From: an uncultured Caryophanales bacterium
GTDB taxonomy: Bacteria > Bacillota_I > Bacilli_A > RF39 > UBA660
Assembly: GCA_946628005.1 (NCBI GenBank)
Contig: CAMOWA010000001.1
Coordinates: 1 to 64,000 of the forward strand
Reading direction: 5' to 3'
DNA length: 64,000 bases
Shown: positions 28,644 through 39,548 of the stretch, one piece after another
Layout of the letters: every line of letters starts with the position of its first letter
Numbering within the stretch: position 1 is the stretch's first letter
Position numbers and translations under genes: made by a program
Notes under the pieces: model-generated
What the model was told of the DNA's origin: nothing
Database searches by the model: none
Seen by the model: the letters and a program-made list of their open reading frames with translations, nothing else

Positions 28644-31600
28644 TTAGAATAAAGATAACTGATTCGATTTTGGTAGTCCTTCAAGTATTCCCATATCTTT
28701 CATTTTATCTATTAATGTTTGAGATACTTTAGCACGTTTTTGGACATCTTCTATACTAATAAACTTACCTTTTTCTCTTTCTGCTACTATGTTTTTAGCA
28801 ACTGTATCTCCTAGTCCATCAATAGCATTAAATGGAGGATATATTTCTGTATCACTTTTAACAATCCATACTGTTGCATCACTTTCATATAAATTTACTG
28901 GTAAGAATTTTATACCTCTTGCTGTTGCTTCTAAAGCTACTTTTAAAGATTCAGCTTGTCCATTTTCTTTATTTGTTGCTTCATAGCCTTTTGCTTGGAT
29001 ATCTTCGATTCTTGCTTTTATAGAATTGTATCCTTTTATCATATTTTCTACATCTACATCAGTTGCTTTTGATGAATACCATGATGCGTAAAAATAGACT
29101 GGCATATGTACTTTGTACCAAGCTATTCTGAAAGCTGATATAACATAAGCTGCTGCATGAGCTTTCGGGAACATGTATTTTATTTTTGCACAAGAGCCAA
29201 TAAACCAATCTGGAATATTTGCTTCTTCCATTGTTTTTACATGTTCTTTCCATGTATCTGGTTCTTTTGAAGCTTTTCCTTTTCTGACAAATTCCATTAT
29301 TTTAAAGGCTTTTAATGGTTGAACTCCGTGATACATTAAATAAACCATGATATCATCTCGACATCCAATTGTCTCTTTAAATGGAACAATGTTATTAGCA
29401 ATTAAGTCTTGGGCATTACCTAACCAGACATCTGTTCCATGGGAAAGGCCTGATATTTTGATTAATTCTCCAAATGTTGTAGGTTTTGTATCTTCTACTA
29501 GTTTTATGGTAAATGGAGTTCCAAATTCAGGAATTCCTAAGGTTCCTGTATTACACATTATTTGTTCTTTTGTTACTCCTAAGGCATCGGTTGATGTGAA
29601 AATAGACATAGTTGCTTTATCATCTAATGGAACCTTTAAAATATCTGTATGCGATTGATTTTGAATTAGTCTTAATTGCGTTGGATCTGAATGACCTAGA
29701 ATATCTAGTTTTAATAGACATTGATCAATTGAGTGGTAGTCAAAGTGAGTCGTTCTCCATTCAGCTGTAGCATCTTCTGCAGGAAATTGAAATGGAGTAA
29801 AGTCTGATACGTCTTTATAATCCGGTATAACGACTATTCCTCCAGGATGTTGTCCAGTTGTTCTTTTTACTCCCGTACAGCCAATTGCTAAACGTTCTAC
29901 TTCAGCTGTTCTCATATCTGTATGTCCTTTTTCCTCACAATATCCTTTAACAAATCCAAAGGCAGTTTTATCAGCAACTGTACCAATTGTACCTGCACGA
30001 TATACATTATCTTCTCCAAATAATACTTTTGTATAAGCATGTGCACTCGCTTGATTAAGATCCGAAAAGTTTAAATCAATATCTGGGACTTTATCAGCAT
30101 TAAAGCCTAGGAAGGTTGCAAATGGCATATCTTGTCCATCTTTTAACATAGGAATATGACAAGTTGGACATTCTTTATCCGGTAAGTCAAATCCTGAGGA
30201 ATAGTCGGCACCATAAGCTTTTCCATTTTCATCTTCAAATATACTCAGCTTACACTTTTCGCAACGATAGTGAGCAGCAAGTGGATTTACTTCTGTTATT
30301 CCCATCATTGTAGCAACAAAGCTTGATCCTACAGATCCTCTTGATCCAACTAAATACCCTTCATCATTGGAGTGTTTTACTAATCTTTGGGCAATTAAGT
30401 ATATTGGATCAAATCCTCCTCCAATTACTCCTCCAAGAGCTTTTTTAGTAGCTTTTTCTAATCCTTTTTCGTCTAACTCTTCTTCTGATGTAGATTTAAC
30501 ATACTCTTTTACAAACTCTACTACTTTATCTTTTCCTTGTAGTAGTAAATCATGTAATTCTTTATGAGATATTTCATTAAATTTATCTTCATTATAGCTT
30601 TTTTCTTTTAGTTTTTCAGTAATAATTTTAAAGACAATATCTCCATAAAGTTCGGTTGCGATTCTCTCTTCTATGGAGTATGGTAGTGGATTTCCGTACC
30701 AATCTGCAGCTTTTGTATAAACTAAGTCCGTAACAACAACTGGACAGTCTAGATAGCTTTCTCCATCATCTGCTTTTACTCTTGGTGAAAATGGTATTCC
30801 TCCAGTATCAGGAATTACTTCTACTATCTCACACATATCGGCAATTTTATTCGTATTTTCCACTACTATTTCATAGGCTTTCTCTTCTCCTAAGAAGTCA
30901 AAGTCTTGTAACATTTCATTCGTAGTACGAAAATGATTTGATGGTATATCTTTTATTCCACTTCTTGCTAGAGGATGTCTTCCTCCTCCTGGTACTTTTT
31001 GGTTAACAATAATTTCTCGATATATTTTATCGTCTCTTTTTAAGTGATGGACATCTCCTGTTGCTACTATAATTTTTCCGGCTTCTTCTGTTACTCGAAT
31101 TATTTTTTCTATGTTTGCTGCAAGTTCAGCTTTGGAACCAAAGTCTCCAGTTTGAAGAAGATGGTCATAACACTCCATTGGTTGAACTTCCACATAGTCA
31201 TAGAAACGAATTATATTTGATAATTCATCGTCACTTTTTGATTTAGCCATGGTGAATACTTCACTTTCGTAGCAGCCACTTCCTACTAATAATCCTTCTC
31301 TGTGACTTTCTACTACACTTCTTAAAATTCTTGGTGTTTTATAAAGATAAGTTGTATTTGCTAGAGATACTAATTTAAATAAATTCTTTAGCCCAGCTTT
31401 ATTTTTTACTAGTATATTAATGTGATGTGCTCGTCCATATTTATAAATTTCGTCTTTACTAACTAGTCTATCTAAATCACACATTTTTTCAATATTACGA
31501 TTAGATAATTTCTTTAACATCTTATGAAATACTAGAGCTGTTCCTTCAGCATCATAGTCTCCTCTATGGTGAGCATCTTCATCCCAAGGTACTTCATATC

Positions 31601-33260
31601 TTTTAACAAGTGCTGATAGGGAGTGTCTTGCATAGGTATTATCTAATGTTCTAGATAATTCTAATGTATCAATTACTGGGTTTTTAAATGTCCCAAGATT
31701 GTATTTTTTATAAGCCATTTCTAGGAAAGATACATCAAATTTTGCGTTGTGAGCAACCATTGGACAATCTCCAAACCATTCTATGAAGCGTTTTACCGCT
31801 TCTTCTTCATTTGACTTTCCCTCTAGCATTAAATCTGTAATATTTGTTAATTCTACAATTTTTTGTGGAAGGGGACGCCCAGGATTAATTAATTCATCAT
31901 ATCTTTCTATAATTGCTCCATCTTTTATTTTTACTGCTCCTATTTCAATGATAGAGTCTACTCCACCAGCATTAAATCCTGTTGTTTCAAAGTCAAATAC
32001 TACAAATGTTTTATCTAACATCACTTCGTCAGTTGGTCTTATAACAATATCTACAGCATCATCTATCATTGTTAATTCTGTTCCATATATTGCTTTAAAT
32101 GGTTCTTTTCCTTCTTCTAATTTCTTATTATATCCTGTAACCATATTAAATACATGAGGAAATCCTTGCACTCCATTATGATCGGTAATTGCTACTGCTT
32201 TCATTCCAAAATTCATAGCTGTTTTTACAACATCAGTCTCATCCGCAACTCCATCCATTTGACTCATTTTAGTATGACAATGGAGTTCTACTCTTTTTAT
32301 TTCACTTGTATCTTTAATAACTTGATCTTTAGAATCTATTTTTAATATATCTCTAGGAGTTAATACTAATTCTTTAGCAAAGTTATCGTATTTTACTCCT
32401 CCTCTAATCTTATACCAATTTCCGGTTTTAAATTCTTTACATAGTCTTTTATATTCCTCTTCTTCTCTAGCAAAGACTTTGCAATAAATACTATCTGAAA
32501 AATCTGTTACTTTTAAAGTAATAATTTTAAAATCCGTCTTCGTAGATTCAAATAACTCTACTCCAAATATTTTTCCTTCAATTACTACATTATTATCTTC
32601 TCCAATTATTGTTTTTATTTTAATAGGATCCTCTTTTATTCCTCTTCCAATAACATTATTTTCTTCAACTGCTTCTCTTCTATATTGTTTTTTTTCTTTT
32701 GGAACGACTTCTTTTATCTCTTTTTTCTTTTCTATTACAGGAACTTCTATATTGTTTAATTCATTTTGAATTTCTTCCAATATATTTTCTTCATGTCTTA
32801 CATCAATATCTATATTAAATTTATAACTTAAATTTTTATAAAATGTTTCTATTTTTTTATGTACTTTTTCTAATCTTTCTTTTTCATTTTCATTTGATAC
32901 TACAAGTATTAAAAAATCATCTTCTATTCTTAGACAATCTTCATATATTTCTAATACGTGTAAATCTTCTTTTAATTGTTTTAATAATACTGGATAGTAA
33001 TTTAAATATTCCTCTATATTTTGATATTTAATATCAAATATAATATCAATTTTACTAGCTTGTTCATCAAGACTCATTTTTTTGTTTTCTAGTTCTTCAT
33101 AAATTTCTATCGGTAATAAATTATCTTTTTCTATAAATATTTGCCAACTGTCAATTTTTGAATTAACTTTAATTTTTGTCATTTTGGCATCAGAAAAATA
33201 TGGATAAGATTTCTCATCCATATGAATTTTATCTAATAATATTTTTATTTTATCATCCAT
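28644..33260 (-). CDS. polC: DNA polymerase III PolC-type alpha subunit
   Basis: OB fold, PHP (ELHCHTKMSQMDGV), DnaQ exonuclease (FVVFDFETTGFNAG), catalytic PDIDLNFS. Confidence 0.98.
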   Translation of the reverse strand: MDDKIKILLDKIHMDEKSYPYFSDAKMTKIKVNSKIDSWQIFIEKDNLLPIEIYEELENKKMSLDEQASKIDIIFDIKYQNIEEYLNYYPVLLKQLKEDLHVLEIYEDCLRIEDDFLILVVSNENEKERLEKVHKKIETFYKNLSYKFNIDIDVRHEENILEEIQNELNNIEVPVIEKKKEIKEVVPKEKKQYRREAVEENNVIGRGIKEDPIKIKTIIGEDNNVVIEGKIFGVELFESTKTDFKIITLKVTDFSDSIYCKVFAREEEEYKRLCKEFKTGNWYKIRGGVKYDNFAKELVLTPRDILKIDSKDQVIKDTSEIKRVELHCHTKMSQMDGVADETDVVKTAMNFGMKAVAITDHNGVQGFPHVFNMVTGYNKKLEEGKEPFKAIYGTELTMIDDAVDIVIRPTDEVMLDKTFVVFDFETTGFNAGGVDSIIEIGAVKIKDGAIIERYDELINPGRPLPQKIVELTNITDLMLEGKSNEEEAVKRFIEWFGDCPMVAHNAKFDVSFLEMAYKKYNLGTFKNPVIDTLELSRTLDNTYARHSLSALVKRYEVPWDEDAHHRGDYDAEGTALVFHKMLKKLSNRNIEKMCDLDRLVSKDEIYKYGRAHHINILVKNKAGLKNLFKLVSLANTTYLYKTPRILRSVVESHREGLLVGSGCYESEVFTMAKSKSDDELSNIIRFYDYVEVQPMECYDHLLQTGDFGSKAELAANIEKIIRVTEEAGKIIVATGDVHHLKRDDKIYREIIVNQKVPGGGRHPLARSGIKDIPSNHFRTTNEMLQDFDFLGEEKAYEIVVENTNKIADMCEIVEVIPDTGGIPFSPRVKADDGESYLDCPVVVTDLVYTKAADWYGNPLPYSIEERIATELYGDIVFKIITEKLKEKSYNEDKFNEISHKELHDLLLQGKDKVVEFVKEYVKSTSEEELDEKGLEKATKKALGGVIGGGFDPIYLIAQRLVKHSNDEGYLVGSRGSVGSSFVATMMGITEVNPLAAHYRCEKCKLSIFEDENGKAYGADYSSGFDLPDKECPTCHIPMLKDGQDMPFATFLGFNADKVPDIDLNFSDLNQASAHAYTKVLFGEDNVYRAGTIGTVADKTAFGFVKGYCEEKGHTDMRTAEVERLAIGCTGVKRTTGQHPGGIVVIPDYKDVSDFTPFQFPAEDATAEWRTTHFDYHSIDQCLLKLDILGHSDPTQLRLIQNQSHTDILKVPLDDKATMSIFTSTDALGVTKEQIMCNTGTLGIPEFGTPFTIKLVEDTKPTTFGELIKISGLSHGTDVWLGNAQDLIANNIVPFKETIGCRDDIMVYLMYHGVQPLKAFKIMEFVRKGKASKEPDTWKEHVKTMEEANIPDWFIGSCAKIKYMFPKAHAAAYVISAFRIAWYKVHMPVYFYASWYSSKATDVDVENMIKGYNSIKARIEDIQAKGYEATNKENGQAESLKVALEATARGIKFLPVNLYESDATVWIVKSDTEIYPPFNAIDGLGDTVAKNIVAEREKGKFISIEDVQKRAKVSQTLIDKMKDMGILEGLPKSNQLSLF

Positions 33261-33284
33261 CTTTTCCCCTGCTTTCTTCCTGTA

Positions 33285-34136
33285 TTATAATAATTCTATA
33301 TTATTATTATTTTTTTCTCTTTCTTCTTTTGTTTCTCTCACAATATATCTTTGATTTCTAATACAAAAGTCAATAAATTCTTCTAAATTCATCTTCTTTA
33401 ATTGTTTTTCATAAGCATATTTATCTACTTCAAATGCTATTTGATCTCGCATCATATAAGATAAAAACTTATCTTTTTCTACTCCTAAATACATTAACCA
33501 ATATGGGTATAACCATCTTTTTAATGACATAAGTGAAGAAGAACCATTTTGATAGCAACTTTTACCTGTTAATCTTGTTCCATATTCGTTAATAATTGCT
33601 AATTCAACTATCGCATTTTTAAATTTTTTATCTTCTTCTTTATAGTTTTTTAGATGTCTATTCGTTATATCTATAGCAATTTTTAATAAGATACTTAATG
33701 GAAAATTTGGATTAATATTTTTTCCAATTATTAAATTACCATTTCTATCTCCATCTATCCTATTTAGTTCTTTATTTATAATAAAAAAATTATAATCTGG
33801 TATCTTTATTCTAATAATATCTTTCATTAAAGCATTCGTTTCTTTTTTATTTTTATCCCAGATTTTCATTAATTCTAGACGATATTTCTCTGCTTCTTTT
33901 TTTAGTTTTTTATATTCCTCATTATCCATTACTATGTTATAAATATCGTCATTATTAGGAATAAAGTTTTTATAATCTTTTAATATTTCATCTTTATCTT
34001 TAAAAATGGAATTATATTCATCCTTATAATTCTTCCATATCTTTTGTTTTAACTTATAAATAGATTCTGTAATAGATGTTCCAAATAATAAATTCCATAT
34101 TAATATATAATCATTTACAACAAAGTTTGTATTCAC
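33285..34136 (-). CDS. Hypothetical protein
   Basis: Long ORF. No recognised motif. Confidence 0.55.
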   Translation of the reverse strand: MNTNFVVNDYILIWNLLFGTSITESIYKLKQKIWKNYKDEYNSIFKDKDEILKDYKNFIPNNDDIYNIVMDNEEYKKLKKEAEKYRLELMKIWDKNKKETNALMKDIIRIKIPDYNFFIINKELNRIDGDRNGNLIIGKNINPNFPLSILLKIAIDITNRHLKNYKEEDKKFKNAIVELAIINEYGTRLTGKSCYQNGSSSLMSLKRWLYPYWLMYLGVEKDKFLSYMMRDQIAFEVDKYAYEKQLKKMNLEEFIDFCIRNQRYIVRETKEEREKNNNNIELL

Positions 34137-34243
34137 TAACTCTCACCATATATATCATACCAAATATTTTTTAAAAGTTGAATATAGATTGTAGTTTTTA
34201 TTTTATTTTTTTGGTATAATACATTACCAATAAGGAGGATATT

Positions 34244-34906
34244 ATGGAGTTTATTGTAAGAAATGATAGTATTGAAAGAGTTTATTATGTTGATATAAAT
34301 AAAGATAAATTAAAACTATTATTAAATTTTATTATTAAAGAAATAAATTATAAGATTAATGGTGAGTTTATTCTTTCTAACGTTGTAAAAGTAGATTTTA
34401 TAAATAAAAAAATTATTTCTGGAGCTTGTCTACCTAATGGAGATGATTTATTTGTAAATATTAAAAATATTTGTAGATTTACATCTAGTGGACCATATAG
34501 TTATCATAATGATTCAATAAAAATTATCGGAGATAAGGTAATTGTTCCAGAACTTGTTAATATTATACAAGATATCTTATCAGAAAAAAATGAATCAATT
34601 AATAAGTTATTAAAATATAAAGATAATGATGAAATCAAAAATATTAATCTTAGAATAGAAAATCAAAATTATTCTATTAATAAAATCAGTAATTTTGATT
34701 TTAGTAAAAAGATTAAAGCTCTTAATGATTTAAAAAAATTATGTGAATATAAAGAAAAAGAATATTATTTTAATACTACTTTACTTCAGAATTATTACAT
34801 GCAAGTTCTAGATTGTATAGAATTAAAATTAATTAGTGAGAAAATTTTAAGAAATAATTATAATAAAGTTTTTTTAAAAGATTTGGTTAAAAAAAGTACT
34901 CAATAA
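34244..34906 (+). CDS. Hypothetical protein
   Basis: SD AAGGAGG upstream of ATG. Confidence 0.6.
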   Translation: MEFIVRNDSIERVYYVDINKDKLKLLLNFIIKEINYKINGEFILSNVVKVDFINKKIISGACLPNGDDLFVNIKNICRFTSSGPYSYHNDSIKIIGDKVIVPELVNIIQDILSEKNESINKLLKYKDNDEIKNINLRIENQNYSINKISNFDFSKKIKALNDLKKLCEYKEKEYYFNTTLLQNYYMQVLDCIELKLISEKILRNNYNKVFLKDLVKKSTQ

Positions 34907-34921
34907 TGATATGAGTACTAT

Positions 34922-35869
34922 TTAAATAATTTTTTTATAGATTATATAGGCTGTTATTAAAATGATAATTACTATGATTAGGAATATTAATATTTTTACT
35001 CCTAGAGGTAGACTTTTTTCTTTGAAGTCATCACTTAAATCAAAGTCTTTATCGGATAGATCCATACTTCTTGTATAAAAGTCTGGATCTTTTTCTTTTA
35101 AAGTATCTACTTTTTCTTCTTTTCTATCATTTATTTCTTGTAATTGAGTTTTACTTAACATAACAGATTTTTCTTCTTTTACTTCTTCTACTTTTTCTTC
35201 ATTCTTTATCTCTCCTGTAGTTGTTTCTTCTTTCTTAACCTCTTCTGTTTTTGTTTCTTCTTTATCTAGTTCACTACTAGCACTTACTTTGTCTAACATA
35301 TTGGTTGCCATTAAATCACTTAATAAGTCTACACTTGTTGCCTTATCAATTTCTCCAGCTAATGTCTTAGAAGCTATTGTATCAACTAGTTCTCTTATTT
35401 CTTCTTCTTCAGGTGTTAACATTCTCTTTTTCTTTTCTTCTCTATATTTTTCTAAAGCTTCTTTATTTACTCCAGATAATATATTATATTCATTATTTTT
35501 TAATTTTCTTTTTTCTTCTTTATTATCTTTTTCTACTCTATTTTTTCTAGCAGCTTCTAATACAGTATTTATATCATATACTTTATTTTCTTTTTTAGGA
35601 TATAAGTAATTAAAATCATCTAATTCTTTTCTAGTACGAGGAATAGGTTCTACATTCTGATATTTTTTCATCTGTTGATAGGATTCTCTTGTAGTACGAG
35701 AAGTTTTATTATTATTTTGTATTTCAAATGCATTAGCATTTGTAACATCCGTTATATTTGTATAAATAGTATTATTTGATAAATTGCGATATAATTCTTG
35801 ATTTTTTGTTGTTCTACTAAGGGGATTATCTTCATTTTTATATCTGTCCATTCTACTCATACTACTCAC
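34922..35869 (-). CDS. Hypothetical C-tail-anchored protein, Glu/Lys-rich
   Basis: Long hydrophilic region and a single C-terminal TM (VKILIFLIIVIIILITAYIIYKKII). Confidence 0.55.
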   Translation of the reverse strand: MSSMSRMDRYKNEDNPLSRTTKNQELYRNLSNNTIYTNITDVTNANAFEIQNNNKTSRTTRESYQQMKKYQNVEPIPRTRKELDDFNYLYPKKENKVYDINTVLEAARKNRVEKDNKEEKRKLKNNEYNILSGVNKEALEKYREEKKKRMLTPEEEEIRELVDTIASKTLAGEIDKATSVDLLSDLMATNMLDKVSASSELDKEETKTEEVKKEETTTGEIKNEEKVEEVKEEKSVMLSKTQLQEINDRKEEKVDTLKEKDPDFYTRSMDLSDKDFDLSDDFKEKSLPLGVKILIFLIIVIIILITAYIIYKKII

Positions 35870-36014
35870 CTTCTTATTATAATTTTAGCATATATACTAT
35901 TAAAACAAAAGGGGTTAAGTTTTCCTTTACGTAAAGAGAAAATATAATATTTTTATATTGTTCTTTACCTATTATTCTTTTTTCGATATAATATTTTTGT
36001 AAAGGAGTGAAAGT

Positions 36015-36236
36015 ATGAAAATTAAAGTTAATCAAGAAGCTTGTATAGGTTGTGGAGCTTGCATGTCAATTGCTGAAGGTGTTTTTGAATTTAATGAAGA
36101 CGGATTATCTGAAGCAGTTTTAAAAGAAATTCCAGAAGATAAATTAGAAGTTACTAAGGAAGCTATGGAAAGCTGTCCTACAGCTGCAATTGTTGAAGAC
36201 AAGGCTCAAGAAGAAGAATTACCTCAAGCTGCATAA
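36015..36236 (+). CDS. Ferredoxin, 4Fe-4S type
   Basis: CIGCGAC...CP pattern. SD AAAGGAGTG. Confidence 0.9.
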   Translation: MKIKVNQEACIGCGACMSIAEGVFEFNEDGLSEAVLKEIPEDKLEVTKEAMESCPTAAIVEDKAQEEELPQAA

Positions 36237-36249
36237 TAAAAAGAACTTT

Positions 36250-36978
36250 TTAGTTCTTTTTTTGTTTATCTTTTAATGAGTATACTATTTGTACTTCTTT
36301 TGGAGTTAGTTTTCGATATTCTCCTGATTTTAAATTATCTATTGTAAAGATTCCAATTCTTTTTCTAGTTAATTTTTCTACTTTATATCCTACTGCTTCA
36401 AACATTTTTTTTACTTGATGATTATGTCCTTCGTGAATGGTTATTTCTACTAATGAAGTATTATTTTCTTTATTTATTTTTTTTGCTTTTACTCTAGAGG
36501 TATGAAATACTTCATTGTCTACTTCTATTCCTTTTTCTAATTTATGAATAGCTTCTCCTGTTATTATTCCTTCTAATTTTGCTAAGTATAGTTTATCTAT
36601 ATTATTTTTAGGGTGCATTATAATATTTGCAAATTCTCCATCATTTGTTAGTAAAAGGGCTCCTGTTGTATCATAGTCTAATCTTCCTACTGGATAGATT
36701 CTAGCATTTGTATTTATGTAGTCTATTACTGTTTTTCTTCCCTTCTCATCATTTGTTGATGTAATTACTCCTCTTGGTTTATTTAGTAAATAGTATTCTT
36801 TTCCTTCTTTTTCTAGTATTTTATTATCTATTTCTATTTCATCACTTGAATTTACTTTTGTACCTAATTCTGTTATTATTTTACCATTTACTTTTACTTT
36901 ACCTTGTTTTATATATTCCTCTGCTTTTCTTCTTGATGAAAATCCAGATTGAGCTATTACTTTTTGTAATCTTTCCAT
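36250..36978 (-). CDS. rluB: Pseudouridine synthase RluB/RsuA family (start trimmed to MERLQKVIAQSG)
   Basis: S4 domain SSRRKAEEYIKQGKVKVNG, PVGRLDYDTTGALLLTNDG. Confidence 0.92.
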   Translation of the reverse strand: MERLQKVIAQSGFSSRRKAEEYIKQGKVKVNGKIITELGTKVNSSDEIEIDNKILEKEGKEYYLLNKPRGVITSTNDEKGRKTVIDYINTNARIYPVGRLDYDTTGALLLTNDGEFANIIMHPKNNIDKLYLAKLEGIITGEAIHKLEKGIEVDNEVFHTSRVKAKKINKENNTSLVEITIHEGHNHQVKKMFEAVGYKVEKLTRKRIGIFTIDNLKSGEYRKLTPKEVQIVYSLKDKQKKN

Positions 36979-37078
36979 ATTGATCTCCTTTTTTTCTTCG
37001 TAGGTATTATAACATACATTTTTATTTTTCGGAAACCTTTTTTTTCTAGACTCATACATTATATTAAAGGAGGTATTT

Positions 37079-37327
37079 ATGTATACAAATAATCCAAATA
37101 TGATGGAATCTTTCTATCCAAATCCTTCTATTTCTACTTATAACAATGGAGATGAAAGATTTTTTTGGGCACCTTTTGTAGTTGGTGGGCTTGCTGGTAC
37201 TGCATTAGGTTATGGTCTTGCGAATAATAATCAAATTAATAATCAGCCTATCTATCCAATGGTTCCTGTGCCTTATTATTCTTATCCTATGTATCCTACT
37301 TATTCCAGCAATAATTACTACTATTAA
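37079..37327 (+). CDS. Small Tyr/Pro/Asn-rich protein, coat-like
   Basis: SD AAAGGAGG. PFVVGGLAGTALGYGLANNN then PIYPMVPVPYYSYPMYPTYSSNNYYY. Confidence 0.55.
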   Translation: MYTNNPNMMESFYPNPSISTYNNGDERFFWAPFVVGGLAGTALGYGLANNNQINNQPIYPMVPVPYYSYPMYPTYSSNNYYY

Positions 37328-38009
37328 GATATTCTTTTTTATTATATTTTGGAAGAGTTATTGTTATTCTTGTACCTATATTTTTCCTAGATTTTATTTT
37401 AAATACTCCTTGATGAAGAATAATAATATCTTTACAAAATGGAAGTCCTACTCCACTTCCATTTTCTTTTGTTGTATAATTGTCTTTTATGCAGTTACTT
37501 AGTTCTTTTTTACTCATTCCAATTCCATTATCAGTTATTATTATATCTATTTTATTATTAAATACTTTTAACTTTATTACTACTAGTAAATTATCTTTAG
37601 TTTTTGATTCATAAGAGTTTTTTAAGATATTTATTAGTACTTGTTTTAGTTTAAGTTTATCTCCTAATATATAGGTTTTATTTGTTTTTAAGAAAATTAT
37701 TTTAGAATGATGATTTTTAAATAATGAATTTAGACAAGTAATTATTTCTTCTAGTAGTTCATTACATTCTATTGTTTCTATATTTAATTTGTTATTATTT
37801 ATTGAATAATCTCTTATAATTGTTAGAGTTTTATTCATTTCTTTTTTTATTATTTCATAATATTTTTCTTTGACTACTTTGCTACTATTTGGAATCATTT
37901 GTAAATAACCATTGCATATTGTTAATGGATTTTTCACTTCATGAATAAATTGATGGAATAATCTATTATCCATATCTTTTTTTAACATTTTCGTCACCAT
38001 CATTATCAT
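37296..38009 (-). CDS. Sensor histidine kinase lacking an obvious sensor domain
   Basis: HQFIHEVKNPLTICNGYLQMI (H box), ITDNGIGMSKKEL, ENGSGVGLPFCKDII. Confidence 0.88.
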   Translation of the reverse strand: MIMMVTKMLKKDMDNRLFHQFIHEVKNPLTICNGYLQMIPNSSKVVKEKYYEIIKKEMNKTLTIIRDYSINNNKLNIETIECNELLEEIITCLNSLFKNHHSKIIFLKTNKTYILGDKLKLKQVLINILKNSYESKTKDNLLVVIKLKVFNNKIDIIITDNGIGMSKKELSNCIKDNYTTKENGSGVGLPFCKDIIILHQGVFKIKSRKNIGTRITITLPKYNKKEYLNSSNYCWNK

Positions 38010-38064
38010 ATTATAATTATTTATCGATATTTGTCGAAAAAAGATACAAAAAAAATGAAATTAA

Positions 38065-38379
38065 TTATTTAATTTCATCAATGTATTTTTTTAATTGTTT
38101 GGAATCTGGTCCTAATATTATTTTTAATTGATTATCTATTTCTACAATACCTTTTGCTCCAAGTTTTTGTATTTTTTCTTTGTTTGCTTTGGAAATATCC
38201 TTTAAGGTTACTTTAAATCTAGACATATTACTTTCTGTATCTATAATATTATCTTTTCCTCCTAGTAGTTCTACTAATTTATTAAAATCTAGTCCAGCAT
38301 CTTTTTTTGTTGCTTTTAAGATTGCTAATAAAATGATTAATAGTACTACTCCTATTACAATATATTCTACTATTTTCAT
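38065..38379 (-). CDS. Membrane-anchored PTS EIIB-like domain protein with substituted active-site Cys
   Basis: N-terminal TM, then LVELLGGKDNIIDTESNMSRFKVTLKD...KLGAKGIVEIDNQLKIILGP, aligning to the EIIB NCxTRLRV region. Confidence 0.7.
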   Translation of the reverse strand: MKIVEYIVIGVVLLIILLAILKATKKDAGLDFNKLVELLGGKDNIIDTESNMSRFKVTLKDISKANKEKIQKLGAKGIVEIDNQLKIILGPDSKQLKKYIDEIK

Positions 38380-38426
38380 AAAATCACCAATATCATTATA
38401 TAATATATTCTAAAAAAATAAAAGTA

Positions 38427-38780
38427 TTATTCTTTTATTATATCCATTAGAATACTGTTTTCTTTTTCTGTTATTTCAGTTGGAGATATAATTACTTCTT
38501 TATTATCTTTTAGTAAATCTTTCATTATTTTCTTATAATCTTTTTTATATTTTACAATGTAACTATTCAATTTAACTGGATTACAAGGAGCTTTTATACA
38601 TACAATTTGTTCTTTTTTTTCGACTAAGATATAGTATTTTTTGGGAATAATATCATAAACATAATTATTTTTAAAATAATGGATTACTTTTTTATTATTT
38701 AATTCTTTATTACTATATAGATATGTTATAAGTAATGCTATTAAAAATATAAAAAATGTACTTAGAACTACTTTTTTCAT
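38427..38780 (-). CDS. Hypothetical membrane-anchored protein
   Basis: N-terminal TM, EQIVCIKAPCNPVKLN. Confidence 0.5.
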   Translation of the reverse strand: MKKVVLSTFFIFLIALLITYLYSNKELNNKKVIHYFKNNYVYDIIPKKYYILVEKKEQIVCIKAPCNPVKLNSYIVKYKKDYKKIMKDLLKDNKEVIISPTEITEKENSILMDIIKE

Positions 38781-39533
38781 TTAATTCACTTCTTTTTTAT
38801 TTAATTGATTAATTCTTTTTAGGAAATCCTTACTTTTTATATATAATCCTGTATATCTTTCATAATAGTCATCTAAAAACTGATTTATTTCTTTTGATAC
38901 TTCTTTTTTTATATTTAGTTTTTTTATACTTTTTATATCTACGTAATAATACATTCTTATTGTTTTTATGGTCTCTTCAGATACTATTGGAGCATTTTGA
39001 TAACAAGATCTACATAGATATCCTCCTCGATAACTTGATATTGTTACAATATCAGTATTATTTCCACATTCTGAGCAACCATCTAGGCTTGGGGAAACTC
39101 CTAAAAAGTCTAGTAATTTTAATTCAAATATATTGGATAATGGCATTGGGTCTAATCCTTCATCTAGTTTTATGAGAGTATTTTTTAATAAATCATAAAT
39201 GTTTTCATCTTCTGTTTGTCTTATAACTTGATATGTTAAATCTAATATCATTGATGCATAAGATATCTTTTCTAAATCCATTATGGATTTTGAAAATGAG
39301 TTTATAATATCTATTCCAATTAAAGTAGATAGTCCATTTGGTCTATAGTAGATATGAAGAGTTCCTAATAATAGTTTTCTACTTACTCCTCTTAATTTAC
39401 TTTTAACATTTCTACATCCTTTGGATAACACTCCTATTAGTCCATGTTCTTTTGTTAGAACATTTAATATTTTACTGGATTCACTATAGTTTGTTTCACT
39501 AATTATTATTCCTTCTATACTTTCAATTTTCAT
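38781..39533 (-). CDS. recO: DNA repair protein RecO
   Basis: EGIIISETNYSESSKILNVLTKEHGLIGVLSKG; CSECG..CRSC zinc motif. Confidence 0.93.
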   Translation of the reverse strand: MKIESIEGIIISETNYSESSKILNVLTKEHGLIGVLSKGCRNVKSKLRGVSRKLLLGTLHIYYRPNGLSTLIGIDIINSFSKSIMDLEKISYASMILDLTYQVIRQTEDENIYDLLKNTLIKLDEGLDPMPLSNIFELKLLDFLGVSPSLDGCSECGNNTDIVTISSYRGGYLCRSCYQNAPIVSEETIKTIRMYYYVDIKSIKKLNIKKEVSKEINQFLDDYYERYTGLYIKSKDFLKRINQLNKKEVN

Positions 39534-39548
39534 CTTGAATCACTCTAT

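Noticed and set aside
28789-33031. Plus-strand ORFs opposite polC
   Set aside because: Antisense to a clearly coding, conserved gene.
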